Shown piece by piece: positions 51,755 through 60,295 of a stretch of DNA of 64,000 nt. The stretch is from positions 248,001 through 312,000 of the forward strand of contig NZ_VSLD01000003.1 in assembly GCF_008107445.1 (NCBI RefSeq), in the 5' to 3' direction. The position numbers and the translations under genes were made by a program. The notes below the pieces were generated by a model that was not told where the DNA came from, ran no database searches, and saw only the letters and a program-made list of their open reading frames with translations. Each line of letters begins with the position of its first letter. Position 1 is the stretch's first letter. This DNA is from Arthrobacter echini (GTDB lineage: Bacteria > Actinomycetota > Actinomycetes > Actinomycetales > Micrococcaceae).

Positions 51755-51976
51755 TCAGGCGACGAGGGCGCGCACGCCGATGACGGCGGTCGCCGCGCCG
51801 AGGATCATGGACGTGGAGACCAGCATGATGTGGACCTTCAGGAAACGGGTTCCCTTACCGTTGTCGTCGCGGGAGCGCGGGTCCCTGAGGACACGGCGCA
51901 GGAAGGGTGGCCAGACGACGAGCGACCAGACGCCGGAGAGGAGCAGGACGAGGGCCAGGGGAGTGGGTAGGTTCAC
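51755..51976 (-). CDS. Small two-helix membrane protein (SCO4848-like)
   Basis: This 73-residue protein has two membrane helices: about residues 8-24 ([17 protein letters not shown]) and 48-69. A basic loop ([16 protein letters not shown]) lies between them. It resembles the small SCO4848-type membrane proteins common in actinobacteria; function unknown. The start is GTG. It lies 41 nt upstream of nhaA on the same strand. Confidence 0.72.
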   Translation of the reverse strand: MNLPTPLALVLLLSGVWSLVVWPPFLRRVLRDPRSRDDNGKGTRFLKVHIMLVSTSMILGAATAVIGVRALVA

Positions 51977-52018
51977 TGGAGTGTCTTTCGCGATCGAGTG
52001 CAGCGGGAGCGGGGCGGA

Positions 52019-52516
52019 TCAGTGCTGCTCGAGCCAGGTCCGGGCCTCGGCGGCCTGGACATTCAGCGCCTTCCCGATCATCGGCTCGGCCGCCCCGGCG
52101 ATCCTGCTCCCGAGGAAGGGGACGGACGATGTCACGGCGCCCTGCAGGTCCACCACGGTGTCCGCCCCGCTCGGGATCAACCGCTGGACGGCGGTGACGT
52201 TCAGGGGGACGCCCGCGACCGTCATCTCGAGCGTCGACTGACGACCGCCGTCCGGCGACGGCGGGTCCCACCGCTCCGTCTGCGTGACGGAGAGGGTCTC
52301 ACCCACGAACTTGCGGGCCACGTCCGGGAGGCGCTCCGTCGGCAGGGTGCGCACGATCGTGACCGTGAAGGCTCCGGCCGTGTCGCCGTCGACGACGAGC
52401 GATTCGAGGGAGCCGCCGACGTGTGCGCTCATGTGCCGTATGAAGCCCTCGTCGGTGAACACCCTTACGATGGTCGAGGCGTCGTAGGGGAGGCTGGTGG
52501 AAGCATTCAGTGCCAT
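52019..52516 (-). CDS. DUF2505 domain protein
   Basis: This 165-residue protein resembles the DUF2505 family: an N-terminal SLPYDASTIVRVFTDEGFIR, alternating beta strands typical of a START/SRPBCC-like fold, and a C-terminal helix FLGSRIAGAAEPMIGKALN. No signal peptide is visible. GGAGG precedes the ATG. It diverges from mfd. The fold and lipid- or ligand-binding role are inferred; no substrate is known. Confidence 0.85.
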   Translation of the reverse strand: MALNASTSLPYDASTIVRVFTDEGFIRHMSAHVGGSLESLVVDGDTAGAFTVTIVRTLPTERLPDVARKFVGETLSVTQTERWDPPSPDGGRQSTLEMTVAGVPLNVTAVQRLIPSGADTVVDLQGAVTSSVPFLGSRIAGAAEPMIGKALNVQAAEARTWLEQH

Positions 52517-52592
52517 GGATCCTCCGGGGGTGGTGGCGGGCAGCCGGTGGGGGCGGGGTCTTTCGCCATCCTACGACGTGGCCCGTTGATTC

Positions 52593-52622
52593 CCGCCCCG
52601 ACGGGGCAAAGCGTCGGGGCGG
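52593..52622. promoter_or_regulatory. 11-bp perfect stem-loop between DUF2505 gene and mfd
   Basis: CCGCCCCGACG (52593-52603) pairs with CGTCGGGGCGG (52612-52622) around 8 nt. It lies in a divergent intergenic region, so it is more likely a binding site or leader structure than a terminator. Confidence 0.4.
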
Positions 52623-52645
52623 CTTGCTACTGTGGAGCAACACCT

Positions 52646-52672
52646 GGCGACGATCGACGTTGCCGGGTTTTT
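52646..52672 (+). terminator. Hairpin plus T-run in the mfd leader
   Basis: GGCGACG (52646-52652) pairs with CGTTGCC (52658-52664), with one G-U, around ATCGA. Five T residues follow (52668-52672), and an outer CAACAC/GTGTTG pair encloses it. It has the form of an intrinsic terminator 88 nt before the mfd ATG and may act as an attenuator. Confidence 0.4.
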
Positions 52673-52759
52673 GTGTTGTCCTCCCTACCGCTGCCGATCC
52701 CCGCGATCCGCCCGGGCCGGGGCCGGCAGCGGAGGAACCATGCCTGAGGAGTCCAGTAG

Positions 52760-55700
52760 ATGAGCCTGAACGGATTGCGCGCCGCGCTCGCCGAGGACGC
52801 GTCCTACGCGCGTGTCCGCACCAACGCGTCCCGACCGGTGGACCAGCGCAGTGCGGACCTCCAGATCGGGGCGCCGGCCGGGATGCGTGCTCCGCTGATC
52901 ATCGAGCTGATCGAAGGTATGGCGGAGCTCGCACCGGCGGACGACGGATCCGCCCCGCCCGTCGTCCTCGCGATCACCGCGACCGGCCGTGAGGCCGAGG
53001 ACCTGTCCGCGGCGCTGCGCAGCTATCTGCCCGACTCCTCCATCGAGGAGTTCCCGAGCTGGGAGACGCTGCCGCACGAGCGGCTCTCGCCCCGCTCGGA
53101 CACCGTGGGTCGGCGCCTGTCCGTCCTGCGGCGGCTCGCCCACCCGGAGGGCACGCCGATCAGGGTCATCACAGCGCCCGTCCGCGCCGTCGTCCAGCCG
53201 CTCGTCGCGGGTCTCGGGGAGCTCGAGCCCGTCTCGCTGAAGGTCGGGGATGAGGTGGCATTCTCCGCCGTCGTGCAGGCCCTCGCGGACGCGGCCTACG
53301 CTCGCGTGGACATGGTGACGCACCGCGGCGAATTCGCCGTCCGCGGCGGCATCATCGACGTCTTCCCACCCACAGAGGACCACCCCGTCCGGATCGACTT
53401 CTTCGGTGACGAGGTGGACCAGATGCGCTGGTTCGCCGTCGCCGACCAGCGCTCCCTGACCTCGGGGGAGCCGCCCGCCGCACTCTACGCCCCGCCGTGC
53501 CGGGAGATCCTCATCACGCCCGCCGTCATGTCCCGGGCCGCGAAGCTGCGCACCGAACTCCCTGCGGCCGCGGACATGCTGGAGAAGATCGCCGGCGGCA
53601 TCGCCGTCGAGGGCATGGAATCGCTCGCGCCGGTGCTGGTCGACTCCTTGGTCCCGTTCGCGGATCAGCTGCCGCCAGGATCGATCGCCGTCGTCATCGA
53701 GCCCGAGAAGGTGCGTTCGCGCGCGCACGACCTCGCGGCCACGAACGAGGAATTCCTGGCCGCCGCGTGGTCCACGGCGTCCGACGGAGGCGCGGCACCG
53801 CTCGACCTCGGGGAAGGACTGGGACTCGATCTGCGGGAGGCCAGCTTCCGCTCGCTCACCGACACGCGGGCCACGATGCTCGCCAACTCGATCGCGTGGT
53901 GGGGCATCACCTCGTTCGGGGCGGACGAGGAGCTCAGCGACGTCGACAGCTTCACCTTGCGGGCACGGGAGCCACGCGGCTACCAGGGCGATGTGGCCGA
54001 GATGATGGACTTCATCGGGAGCAGGGTACGGGACCAGTGGCGCGTCGTGGTGGCCACCGAGGGGCCAGGGCCGGCAAAGCGCCTCGCCGAACTGTTCCGG
54101 GACAGCGACATCCCCTCGCGCATCGTGGACTCCCTGGAGGGTTCCCCGCAGCCGGGCATCATCGAGATCACGACGGCATGTGCCGGCCGGGGATTCGTGG
54201 TGGACGGGCTCCGCATGGGACTGCTGACGGAGGCGGACCTGCTCGGGCGCACGAGCGCCTCGGGGACGCGCGACATGCGCAGGATGCCCTCCCGGCGACG
54301 GAACGCGGTCGATCCGCTGCAGCTCAAGGACGGCGACTTTGTGGTCCACGAGCAGCACGGGGTGGCGAGATTCGTCGAGCTGATGCAGCGCTCCACCGGC
54401 GCCGGTCCCACCCGGACCACGCGGGAGTACCTCGTGCTCGAATATGCACCCTCGAAGCGTGGGGCGCCCGGCGACCGCCTCTTCGTGCCCACCGATCAGC
54501 TGGACCAGGTGACGCGCTATGTCGGCGGTGACGCACCGGCACTGAGCAAGATGGGCGGTTCGGACTGGAGCAAGACGAAGAGCCACGCACGCAAGGCCGT
54601 CAAGGAGATCGCCGGCGAGCTGATCCGGCTCTACTCGGCCCGCATGGCCTCCCGTGGTCACGCCTTCGGCGCCGACACGCCGTGGCAGCGCGAGCTCGAG
54701 GAGGCTTTCCCCTACGTGGAGACACCCGATCAGCTCACCACCATCAACGAGGTCAAGGCCGACATGGAGCGAGAGGTGCCGATGGACCGGCTCGTCTCCG
54801 GCGACGTCGGCTACGGCAAGACGGAGATCGCGGTGCGCGCCGCCTTCAAGGCGGTGCAGGACGGCAAGCAGGTCGCCGTGCTCGTGCCCACCACACTCCT
54901 GGTGCAGCAGCATTTCGAGACGTTCTCCGAACGGTTCTCCGGGTTCCCCGTCAATGTCCGGGCGCTGTCGCGCTTCCAGACAGCGAAGGAATCGCGCGAG
55001 ACCGGTGAGGGCCTTTCCTCCGGGGCGGTCGACGTCGTGATCGGGACGCACCGCCTGCTCTCCAAGGAGGTCGCCTTCAAGGATCTGGGCCTCGTGATCG
55101 TCGACGAGGAGCAGCGCTTCGGCGTGGAGCACAAGGAAGCGCTCAAGAAGATGCGCACCAACGTGGACGTCCTGGCCATGAGTGCCACACCGATCCCGCG
55201 GACGCTCGAGATGTCGCTGACGGGGATCCGCGAGACCTCGACGCTGGCCACTCCGCCCGAGGAGCGCCACCCGGTGCTCACCTACGTGGGTCCGTACACG
55301 CACAAGCAGGCCTCCGCCGCCATCCGGAGGGAGCTGATGCGCGAGGGGCAGGTGTTCTTCGTGCACAACCGGGTCTCGTCGATCGACCGCACCGCCGCCC
55401 AGTTGCGGGAGCTGGTACCGGAGGCGCGCATCGCCGTGGCGCACGGGCAGATGACGGAGTCCCGGCTCGAACAGATCATCGTGGACTTCTGGGAGAAGCG
55501 CTTCGACGTGCTGGTCTGCACCACCATCATCGAGACCGGGCTGGACATCTCCAACGCCAACACGCTGATCGTGGACCGCGCCGACTCCTACGGGCTCTCG
55601 CAGCTCCATCAGCTGCGCGGGCGGGTGGGACGCGGGCGGGAGCGTGCGTACGCCTACTTCCTCTACCCGTCGGAGAAGCCGCTGGGTGAGGTGGCGCTGG

Positions 55701-56356
55701 AGCGCCTGAAGGCGGTCGCCGCGCACAACGAGCTCGGTGCCGGCATGCAGCTGGCCCTGAAGGATCTTGAGATCCGTGGCGCGGGGAACATGCTGGGCGG
55801 GGAGCAGTCGGGGCACATCCAGGGCGTCGGCTTCGATCTCTACATCCGGCTGGTCGGAGAGGCCGTCGCGTCCTTCCGGGGGGAGGCGGAGGAGAAGGCT
55901 GCGGAGATGAAGATCGAACTGCCCGTCAATGCGCATCTGCCGCACGACTACGTGCCGGGGGAGAGGCTCCGCCTCGAGGCCTACCGCAAGCTGGCCTCGG
56001 CCGTGACGGACGAGGCGATCGACGCGGTGGTCGCCGAGCTGAAGGACCGTTACGGCGAGCCTCCGGCGGCGGTGGACAATCTCATCGCGGTCGCCCGCTT
56101 CCGGGTAGCCGCCCGGGCGCTCGGTCTGACGGACGTGGCGCTGCAGGGGAACTTCATCAAGTTCTCGCCGGCGGAGCTGCCGGAGTCCAAGCAACTCAGG
56201 CTAGCCCGCCTGTATCCCGGTGCGACGATCAAGCCGGCGCTCAATGCGGTGCTCGTACCGAAGCCGAAGACCGCGCGGATCGGCGGGCGGGACCTCGTGG
56301 ACGCCGACATCCTGGCGTGGGCCGGTACTGTGCTCGACGCCGTCTTCACGCCCTGA
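52760..56356 (+). CDS. mfd: Transcription-repair coupling factor
   Basis: Mfd removes RNA polymerase stalled at DNA lesions and recruits the UvrABC repair proteins. The 1198-residue protein has the UvrB-homology N-terminal region (ITATGREAEDLSAALRSYL; FPSWETLPHERLSP), the polymerase-interacting domain with VVHEQHGVARFVEL, and the RecG-like translocase. Walker A is GDVGYGKTEIAVRAAF (about residue 683) and the DEEQ box is VDEEQRFGVEHKE. The C-terminal TRCF domain is complete. It runs alone and ends at a strong terminator. Confidence 0.97.
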   Translation: MSLNGLRAALAEDASYARVRTNASRPVDQRSADLQIGAPAGMRAPLIIELIEGMAELAPADDGSAPPVVLAITATGREAEDLSAALRSYLPDSSIEEFPSWETLPHERLSPRSDTVGRRLSVLRRLAHPEGTPIRVITAPVRAVVQPLVAGLGELEPVSLKVGDEVAFSAVVQALADAAYARVDMVTHRGEFAVRGGIIDVFPPTEDHPVRIDFFGDEVDQMRWFAVADQRSLTSGEPPAALYAPPCREILITPAVMSRAAKLRTELPAAADMLEKIAGGIAVEGMESLAPVLVDSLVPFADQLPPGSIAVVIEPEKVRSRAHDLAATNEEFLAAAWSTASDGGAAPLDLGEGLGLDLREASFRSLTDTRATMLANSIAWWGITSFGADEELSDVDSFTLRAREPRGYQGDVAEMMDFIGSRVRDQWRVVVATEGPGPAKRLAELFRDSDIPSRIVDSLEGSPQPGIIEITTACAGRGFVVDGLRMGLLTEADLLGRTSASGTRDMRRMPSRRRNAVDPLQLKDGDFVVHEQHGVARFVELMQRSTGAGPTRTTREYLVLEYAPSKRGAPGDRLFVPTDQLDQVTRYVGGDAPALSKMGGSDWSKTKSHARKAVKEIAGELIRLYSARMASRGHAFGADTPWQRELEEAFPYVETPDQLTTINEVKADMEREVPMDRLVSGDVGYGKTEIAVRAAFKAVQDGKQVAVLVPTTLLVQQHFETFSERFSGFPVNVRALSRFQTAKESRETGEGLSSGAVDVVIGTHRLLSKEVAFKDLGLVIVDEEQRFGVEHKEALKKMRTNVDVLAMSATPIPRTLEMSLTGIRETSTLATPPEERHPVLTYVGPYTHKQASAAIRRELMREGQVFFVHNRVSSIDRTAAQLRELVPEARIAVAHGQMTESRLEQIIVDFWEKRFDVLVCTTIIETGLDISNANTLIVDRADSYGLSQLHQLRGRVGRGRERAYAYFLYPSEKPLGEVALERLKAVAAHNELGAGMQLALKDLEIRGAGNMLGGEQSGHIQGVGFDLYIRLVGEAVASFRGEAEEKAAEMKIELPVNAHLPHDYVPGERLRLEAYRKLASAVTDEAIDAVVAELKDRYGEPPAAVDNLIAVARFRVAARALGLTDVALQGNFIKFSPAELPESKQLRLARLYPGATIKPALNAVLVPKPKTARIGGRDLVDADILAWAGTVLDAVFTP

Positions 56357-56415
56357 CTCTCGGGCTCCGGTCCTCTGGGTCGGAGCCCGACAGGAACGAA
56401 GCCTGCCCGACACCA

Positions 56416-56449
56416 GAAGGAGGCCGTCCCGACAGGGACGGCCTCCTTC
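56416..56449. terminator. Intrinsic terminator between mfd and a convergent gene
   Basis: GAAGGAGGCCGTCCC (56416-56430) pairs perfectly with 56435-56449 around GACA. It lies 60 nt after the mfd stop and 45 nt before the end of the leftward gene, so it may serve both strands. Confidence 0.85.
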
Positions 56450-56493
56450 CGTGGTGCGCGGCGCTCGGGCGCCGGATCAGCTCCCCGGGAGCC

Positions 56494-56781
56494 TCAGGAG
56501 CTGACGCCCGCTGAGGTCTCCTTCGCATCGCTCTGCTTGCCCTCGGCCAGATCGTAGCCCGTGTCGGCCCGACCGATGATGCCCTGCGGGATGAAGAACG
56601 CGATGAACGCGAGAACGACGAGCGCGCCCATGGGCCAGATGTTCTGCGGCGTGAACCAGGTCAGCAGGTAGACGCCCAGCACGAACATGCCGAACATGAG
56701 CACGAAGACGACGATGTTCTCGACGAGGTGGCCCTTGCCCGCATGCTCGGGCTCCCGCTCGACGGCTGCTTCGTGTGACAT
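56494..56781 (-). CDS. Small membrane protein of unknown function
   Basis: This 95-residue protein has two membrane helices (about residues 22-41, NIVVFVLMFGMFVLGVYLL, and 51-69, MGALVVLAFIAFFIPQG). The N terminus is charged and the C-terminal tail is polar. An AGGAG ribosome binding site precedes the ATG. No family is recognised. It lies just downstream of deoC on the same strand (35-nt gap) and may share its transcript. Confidence 0.7.
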   Translation of the reverse strand: MSHEAAVEREPEHAGKGHLVENIVVFVLMFGMFVLGVYLLTWFTPQNIWPMGALVVLAFIAFFIPQGIIGRADTGYDLAEGKQSDAKETSAGVSS

Positions 56782-56816
56782 CTGCTCTCCTTGATTCGAC
56801 TGGTTCGGGGTGCTGC

Positions 56817-57497
56817 TCAGTACTCTGCTGTGCCCTGCTCACCACTAACGATAGCGACTCCCGAGCTCGCACCGATACGTGTGGCTCCGGCCTCGATCAT
56901 GGCGCGGGCGTCGGCGAGCGAGCGGACGCCCCCGGAAGCCTTGACTCCGATGTCCGGGCCCACCGTCCGGCGCATCAGCGCAACATCCTCGACGGTGGCT
57001 CCACCCCCGTTGAAGCCCGTGGAGGTCTTCACGAAATCCGCCCCGGCCTCGACCGCAGCCTCGCAGGCAAGGATCTTCTGGTCGTCGGTGAGCAGTACGG
57101 TCTCGATGATCACCTTGAGCACGGCGTCCTGCTCGTGGACGGCCTCGGCCACGGCGCGGATGTCCTGGACGAGGGCATCCTTCTCACCGGCGCGGGCTGC
57201 TGCGATGTCGATGACCATGTCGATCTCGTCGGCGCCGTCGGCGACCGCGCCGCGGGCCTCGAAGACCTTGACCTCGGTGGGGGTGGCGCCGAGCGGGAAG
57301 CCGATCACGGAGCAGGTCAGCACCCCGGTGTCCTTCACGACGGTCCGCACGGTGCTGACCCAGAGGGGATTCACGCAGACGGACTTGAACGAGTACTCGA
57401 CCGCTTCCCGGCACAGCGTGAGGACCTGCTCACGGCTGGCGTCGGGTTTGAGCAGGGTGTGGTCGATATAGGTGGCGAGGGAGGCGTCGTTAGGCAT
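56817..57497 (-). CDS. deoC: Deoxyribose-phosphate aldolase
   Basis: DeoC splits 2-deoxyribose 5-phosphate into glyceraldehyde 3-phosphate and acetaldehyde in deoxynucleoside breakdown. The 226-residue protein has [11 protein letters not shown] at the N terminus, [11 protein letters not shown], and the Schiff-base lysine in [16 protein letters not shown]. The ATG at 57497 gives the usual family length and follows GGAAGGA; a longer open frame upstream is non-conserved. It lies with a phosphohexomutase and a purine nucleoside phosphorylase. Confidence 0.95.
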   Translation of the reverse strand: MPNDASLATYIDHTLLKPDASREQVLTLCREAVEYSFKSVCVNPLWVSTVRTVVKDTGVLTCSVIGFPLGATPTEVKVFEARGAVADGADEIDMVIDIAAARAGEKDALVQDIRAVAEAVHEQDAVLKVIIETVLLTDDQKILACEAAVEAGADFVKTSTGFNGGGATVEDVALMRRTVGPDIGVKASGGVRSLADARAMIEAGATRIGASSGVAIVSGEQGTAEY

Positions 57498-57571
57498 GGG
57501 TCCATCCTTCCACGGCGCCGCCCGTGGGTGGACGCCGTGCGGCGCCCCTGCGGTCCTGTGGCGGTCCGCCG

Positions 57572-59314
57572 TCAGAGGCCGAGGGCTTCCGCGACGTCTC
57601 GCTCGACGGCGTCGAGCCGAAGGCGTGCGGTGTCTTTCGTCTGGGCCAGGGCGGCAGCGGATGCGACGGGCTCCACGACCTCGAGATAGCACTTCAGCTT
57701 CGGCTCGGTGCCACTGGGCCTGATGATCACGCGGGTCTGATCCCGGGTCAGATAGAGCAGCCCGTCAGTGGGCGGCAGCTGCGCCGACCCATTGGCGAGG
57801 TCCTCGGCGAGGTCGACCGGGGACTGCGCGAACGACCGCGGCGGATCCTGTCGCAGGCGGCCCATCATGGTTCCCAGCAGATCGAGCGTGTCCACCCGCA
57901 CCGAGAGCTGGTCGGAGGCGTGCAGGCCGTGCACCAGATAAGCGTCGTCCAGCAGATCGAACAGCGTGCGTCCTGCGGCCTTCGTCGCCGCGGCGAGTTC
58001 GGCCAGCAGCAGTGCGGCGGAGATGCCATCCTTGTCACGCACGAGCTCCGGGGCGACGCAGTAGCCGAGGGCCTCCTCGTAGCCGAACGCGAGGTCATGC
58101 ACGCGGGCGATCCACTTGAAGCCGGTCAGGGTCGTCGCGTGCTCGATGCCGGAGGCACTGGCGACGCGCTCCAGGAGGCGCGAGGAGACGATCGAATTCG
58201 CGAAGACGCCCGTCCCGTCCGCGGCTGCCGTCGCGTCCGCCGGCTCCGTGCGCGCCTGCACCAGGCGCGCCGCCAGGTGCAGGCCGAGCAGCGTCCCCAC
58301 CTCGTCGCCCCGGAGCATCCGCCATGCGCCGCCGGCGGGCTCGCGGGCAGCGAGTGCCACGCGGTCCGCGTCGGGGTCGTTGGCGATCACGAGGTCGGCG
58401 TCGACCCGGGCGGCCGTCTCCAGGGCGAGGTCGAGCGCGCCGGGCTCCTCCGGATTGGGGAAGGCCACGGTGGGGAAGTCCGGATCAGGCTCGGCCTGGG
58501 CCTCGACCACGGTGACGTCGTCGAACCCGGCGCTAGCGAGCACTGACAGCGCCGTCCTGCCGCCCACCCCGTGGAGCGGGGTGAGGACGATCCGCAAATC
58601 CCGGGCCGTGATCGCCGGGTCGGCGAGGGCCGCCACGGAGGCCACGTACTCGTCCTCGAGGCTCTCGGGCAGCACCGTCCAGCCGTCCGGCGCGAGGTCC
58701 ACGGACTCCACGGCCGCGATGCGTGCGGCGATCGCGGTGTCGTGGGGGGCGACGATCTGGACCCCGCGTGCGTCCTCCTCGACCGCCCTGCCGCCGAGGT
58801 ACACCTTGTAGCCGTTGTCCTGCGGCGGGTTGTGGCTCGCCGTGACCATGATGCCCACCTCGCACTCCAGGGCGCGGACGGCGTAGGCGAGCACCGGCGT
58901 GGGTAGTTCCCGCGGCAACAGGAAGGTGTCGACGCCGGCAGCCGTGAGGATGGCCGCGGTCTCCTCGGCGAAGATGCGCGAGTTGTGGCGCGCATCGAAG
59001 CCGACGACGGCGCGCGGCGCGTAGGCGCCGGCTGCGAGGTCCCGGGCGTGGGCGGCGACACCGGCGGCGGCCCGGCGCACCACCACGCGGTTCATGCGGT
59101 TCGGTCCGGCGCCGAGGGCGGCCCGCAGGCCCGCGGTCCCGAAGGCCAGCGGCCCGGAGAATCGGTCGCGGAGGTCCTGCTCCGGTTCCCCGGATGCGCC
59201 CGAGCGCACGTCGACCAGGAGTGCCCGGAGTTCCGCCGCAGTGTGCGGATCCGGGTCGTGCTCGGCCCAGGCGTCCGCGGTGACGAGGAGGGTGTGCAGG
59301 TCGGGGGTGGTCAT
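57572..59314 (-). CDS. Phospho-sugar mutase (phosphoglucomutase/phosphopentomutase type)
   Basis: This 580-residue alpha-D-phosphohexomutase has all four family loops: the phosphoserine loop [16 protein letters not shown], the metal loop NDPDADR, the sugar-specificity loop [10 protein letters not shown] and the phosphate-binding loop [12 protein letters not shown]. The length matches the long PGM2-like group, which can act on glucose, mannose or pentose phosphates. Its place between the phosphorylase and deoC suggests moving ribose or deoxyribose 1-phosphate to the 5-phosphate. GAAGGA precedes the ATG. Confidence 0.92.
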   Translation of the reverse strand: MTTPDLHTLLVTADAWAEHDPDPHTAAELRALLVDVRSGASGEPEQDLRDRFSGPLAFGTAGLRAALGAGPNRMNRVVVRRAAAGVAAHARDLAAGAYAPRAVVGFDARHNSRIFAEETAAILTAAGVDTFLLPRELPTPVLAYAVRALECEVGIMVTASHNPPQDNGYKVYLGGRAVEEDARGVQIVAPHDTAIAARIAAVESVDLAPDGWTVLPESLEDEYVASVAALADPAITARDLRIVLTPLHGVGGRTALSVLASAGFDDVTVVEAQAEPDPDFPTVAFPNPEEPGALDLALETAARVDADLVIANDPDADRVALAAREPAGGAWRMLRGDEVGTLLGLHLAARLVQARTEPADATAAADGTGVFANSIVSSRLLERVASASGIEHATTLTGFKWIARVHDLAFGYEEALGYCVAPELVRDKDGISAALLLAELAAATKAAGRTLFDLLDDAYLVHGLHASDQLSVRVDTLDLLGTMMGRLRQDPPRSFAQSPVDLAEDLANGSAQLPPTDGLLYLTRDQTRVIIRPSGTEPKLKCYLEVVEPVASAAALAQTKDTARLRLDAVERDVAEALGL

Positions 59315-59381
59315 GCTGGTCCTTCTCGGTGGGCGACAGCGGCCTGAGCAGCGAAGAGTGGTGGTGTGCGGACCCGGGAGG

Positions 59382-60182
59382 TCAGAGCGAGCCGACGATA
59401 TCGGCCAGCAGGCGCGAGATCCGCGGCCCGGCCTGTGTACCGGCCTCGATGACCTCGGCGTGGCTGAGCGGGACCGGGCTGATGCCCGCCGCCAGATTCG
59501 TCACCAGCGAGATGCCGAAGACCTCCATTCCGGCGTGGCGGGCGGCAATGGCTTCCAGTGCGGTGGACATCCCCACCAGGTCGGCCCCGATCCGCTGGGC
59601 GTAGCGGACCTCGGCAGGAGTCTCGTAGTGCGGGCCGGTGAACTGGGCGTAGACGCCCTCCTCCAGCGTGGGATCCACCCGGCGGGCCACCTCGCGCAGC
59701 CGGGCGGAGTAAAGATCGGTCAGATCCACGAAGGTGGCGCCCTCGAGGGGGGAGGTGGCGGTCAGATTGATGTGGTCGCTGATCAGCACGGGGGTGCCGG
59801 GCTGCCAGTGCTCCTGCAGCCCACCGCAGCCGTTGGTGAGGATCATCGTCGTCGCGCCGGTGGCGGCGGCGGTCCGCACACCGTGCACCACGGACCGGAC
59901 CCCCTTGCCCTCGTAGAAGTGGGTCCGGGCTCCCAGCACCAGCGCCCGGGAACCGCCCGGTGTCAGGATGGAACGGACCGTGCCCGTGTGCCCCACGACG
60001 GCCGGTGCGGAGAAGCCGGGGATGTCCGCTGCGTCGAGGGTGTGGGTGGTCTCGCCGATCAGCTCCGCGGCCTCGCCCCAGCCGGAGCCGAGGACGAGTG
60101 CGGTGTCGTGGTGGTCGATCCCCGTGGCGCGGGCGATGTGGGCGGCGGCGTCGCGCGCCAGCTCGAAAGATTCTGAGGTCAC
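59382..60182 (-). CDS. Purine nucleoside phosphorylase
   Basis: This class I (trimeric-type) phosphorylase cleaves purine nucleosides to base and (deoxy)ribose 1-phosphate. The 266-residue protein has the phosphate-site motif LVLGSGWGEAAE, VGHTGTV, NGCGGL, the base-site region HYETPAEVR and VGMSTALEAIAARH. The GTG at 60182 is chosen because conserved sequence starts there and AGGAGG lies 12 nt upstream; an ATG at 60215 would add 11 residues. The order phosphorylase-mutase-deoC makes a complete salvage route. Confidence 0.94.
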   Translation of the reverse strand: MTSESFELARDAAAHIARATGIDHHDTALVLGSGWGEAAELIGETTHTLDAADIPGFSAPAVVGHTGTVRSILTPGGSRALVLGARTHFYEGKGVRSVVHGVRTAAATGATTMILTNGCGGLQEHWQPGTPVLISDHINLTATSPLEGATFVDLTDLYSARLREVARRVDPTLEEGVYAQFTGPHYETPAEVRYAQRIGADLVGMSTALEAIAARHAGMEVFGISLVTNLAAGISPVPLSHAEVIEAGTQAGPRISRLLADIVGSL

Positions 60183-60283
60183 TCCTCCAACGTACCTCCT
60201 GTGCCGTCCGGGCACAGGTCACGGCGCGAGGGCGCCTCGTGTGGCCTGCCCGGGCACCGTTTCGGCCTGTCGGTGGCATGCGC

Positions 60284-60289
60284 GATAAT
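60284..60289 (+). promoter_or_regulatory. -10 hexamer of a probable leaderless promoter
   Basis: GATAAT ends 6 nt before the GTG at 60296, with no ribosome binding site. It supports that start for the flavoprotein. Confidence 0.5.
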
Positions 60290-60295
60290 CGGTGC

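Noticed and set aside
52685-56194. 1169-codon open frame opposite mfd
   Set aside because: Antisense to a full-length mfd with all motifs; the composition is typical of a shadow frame.
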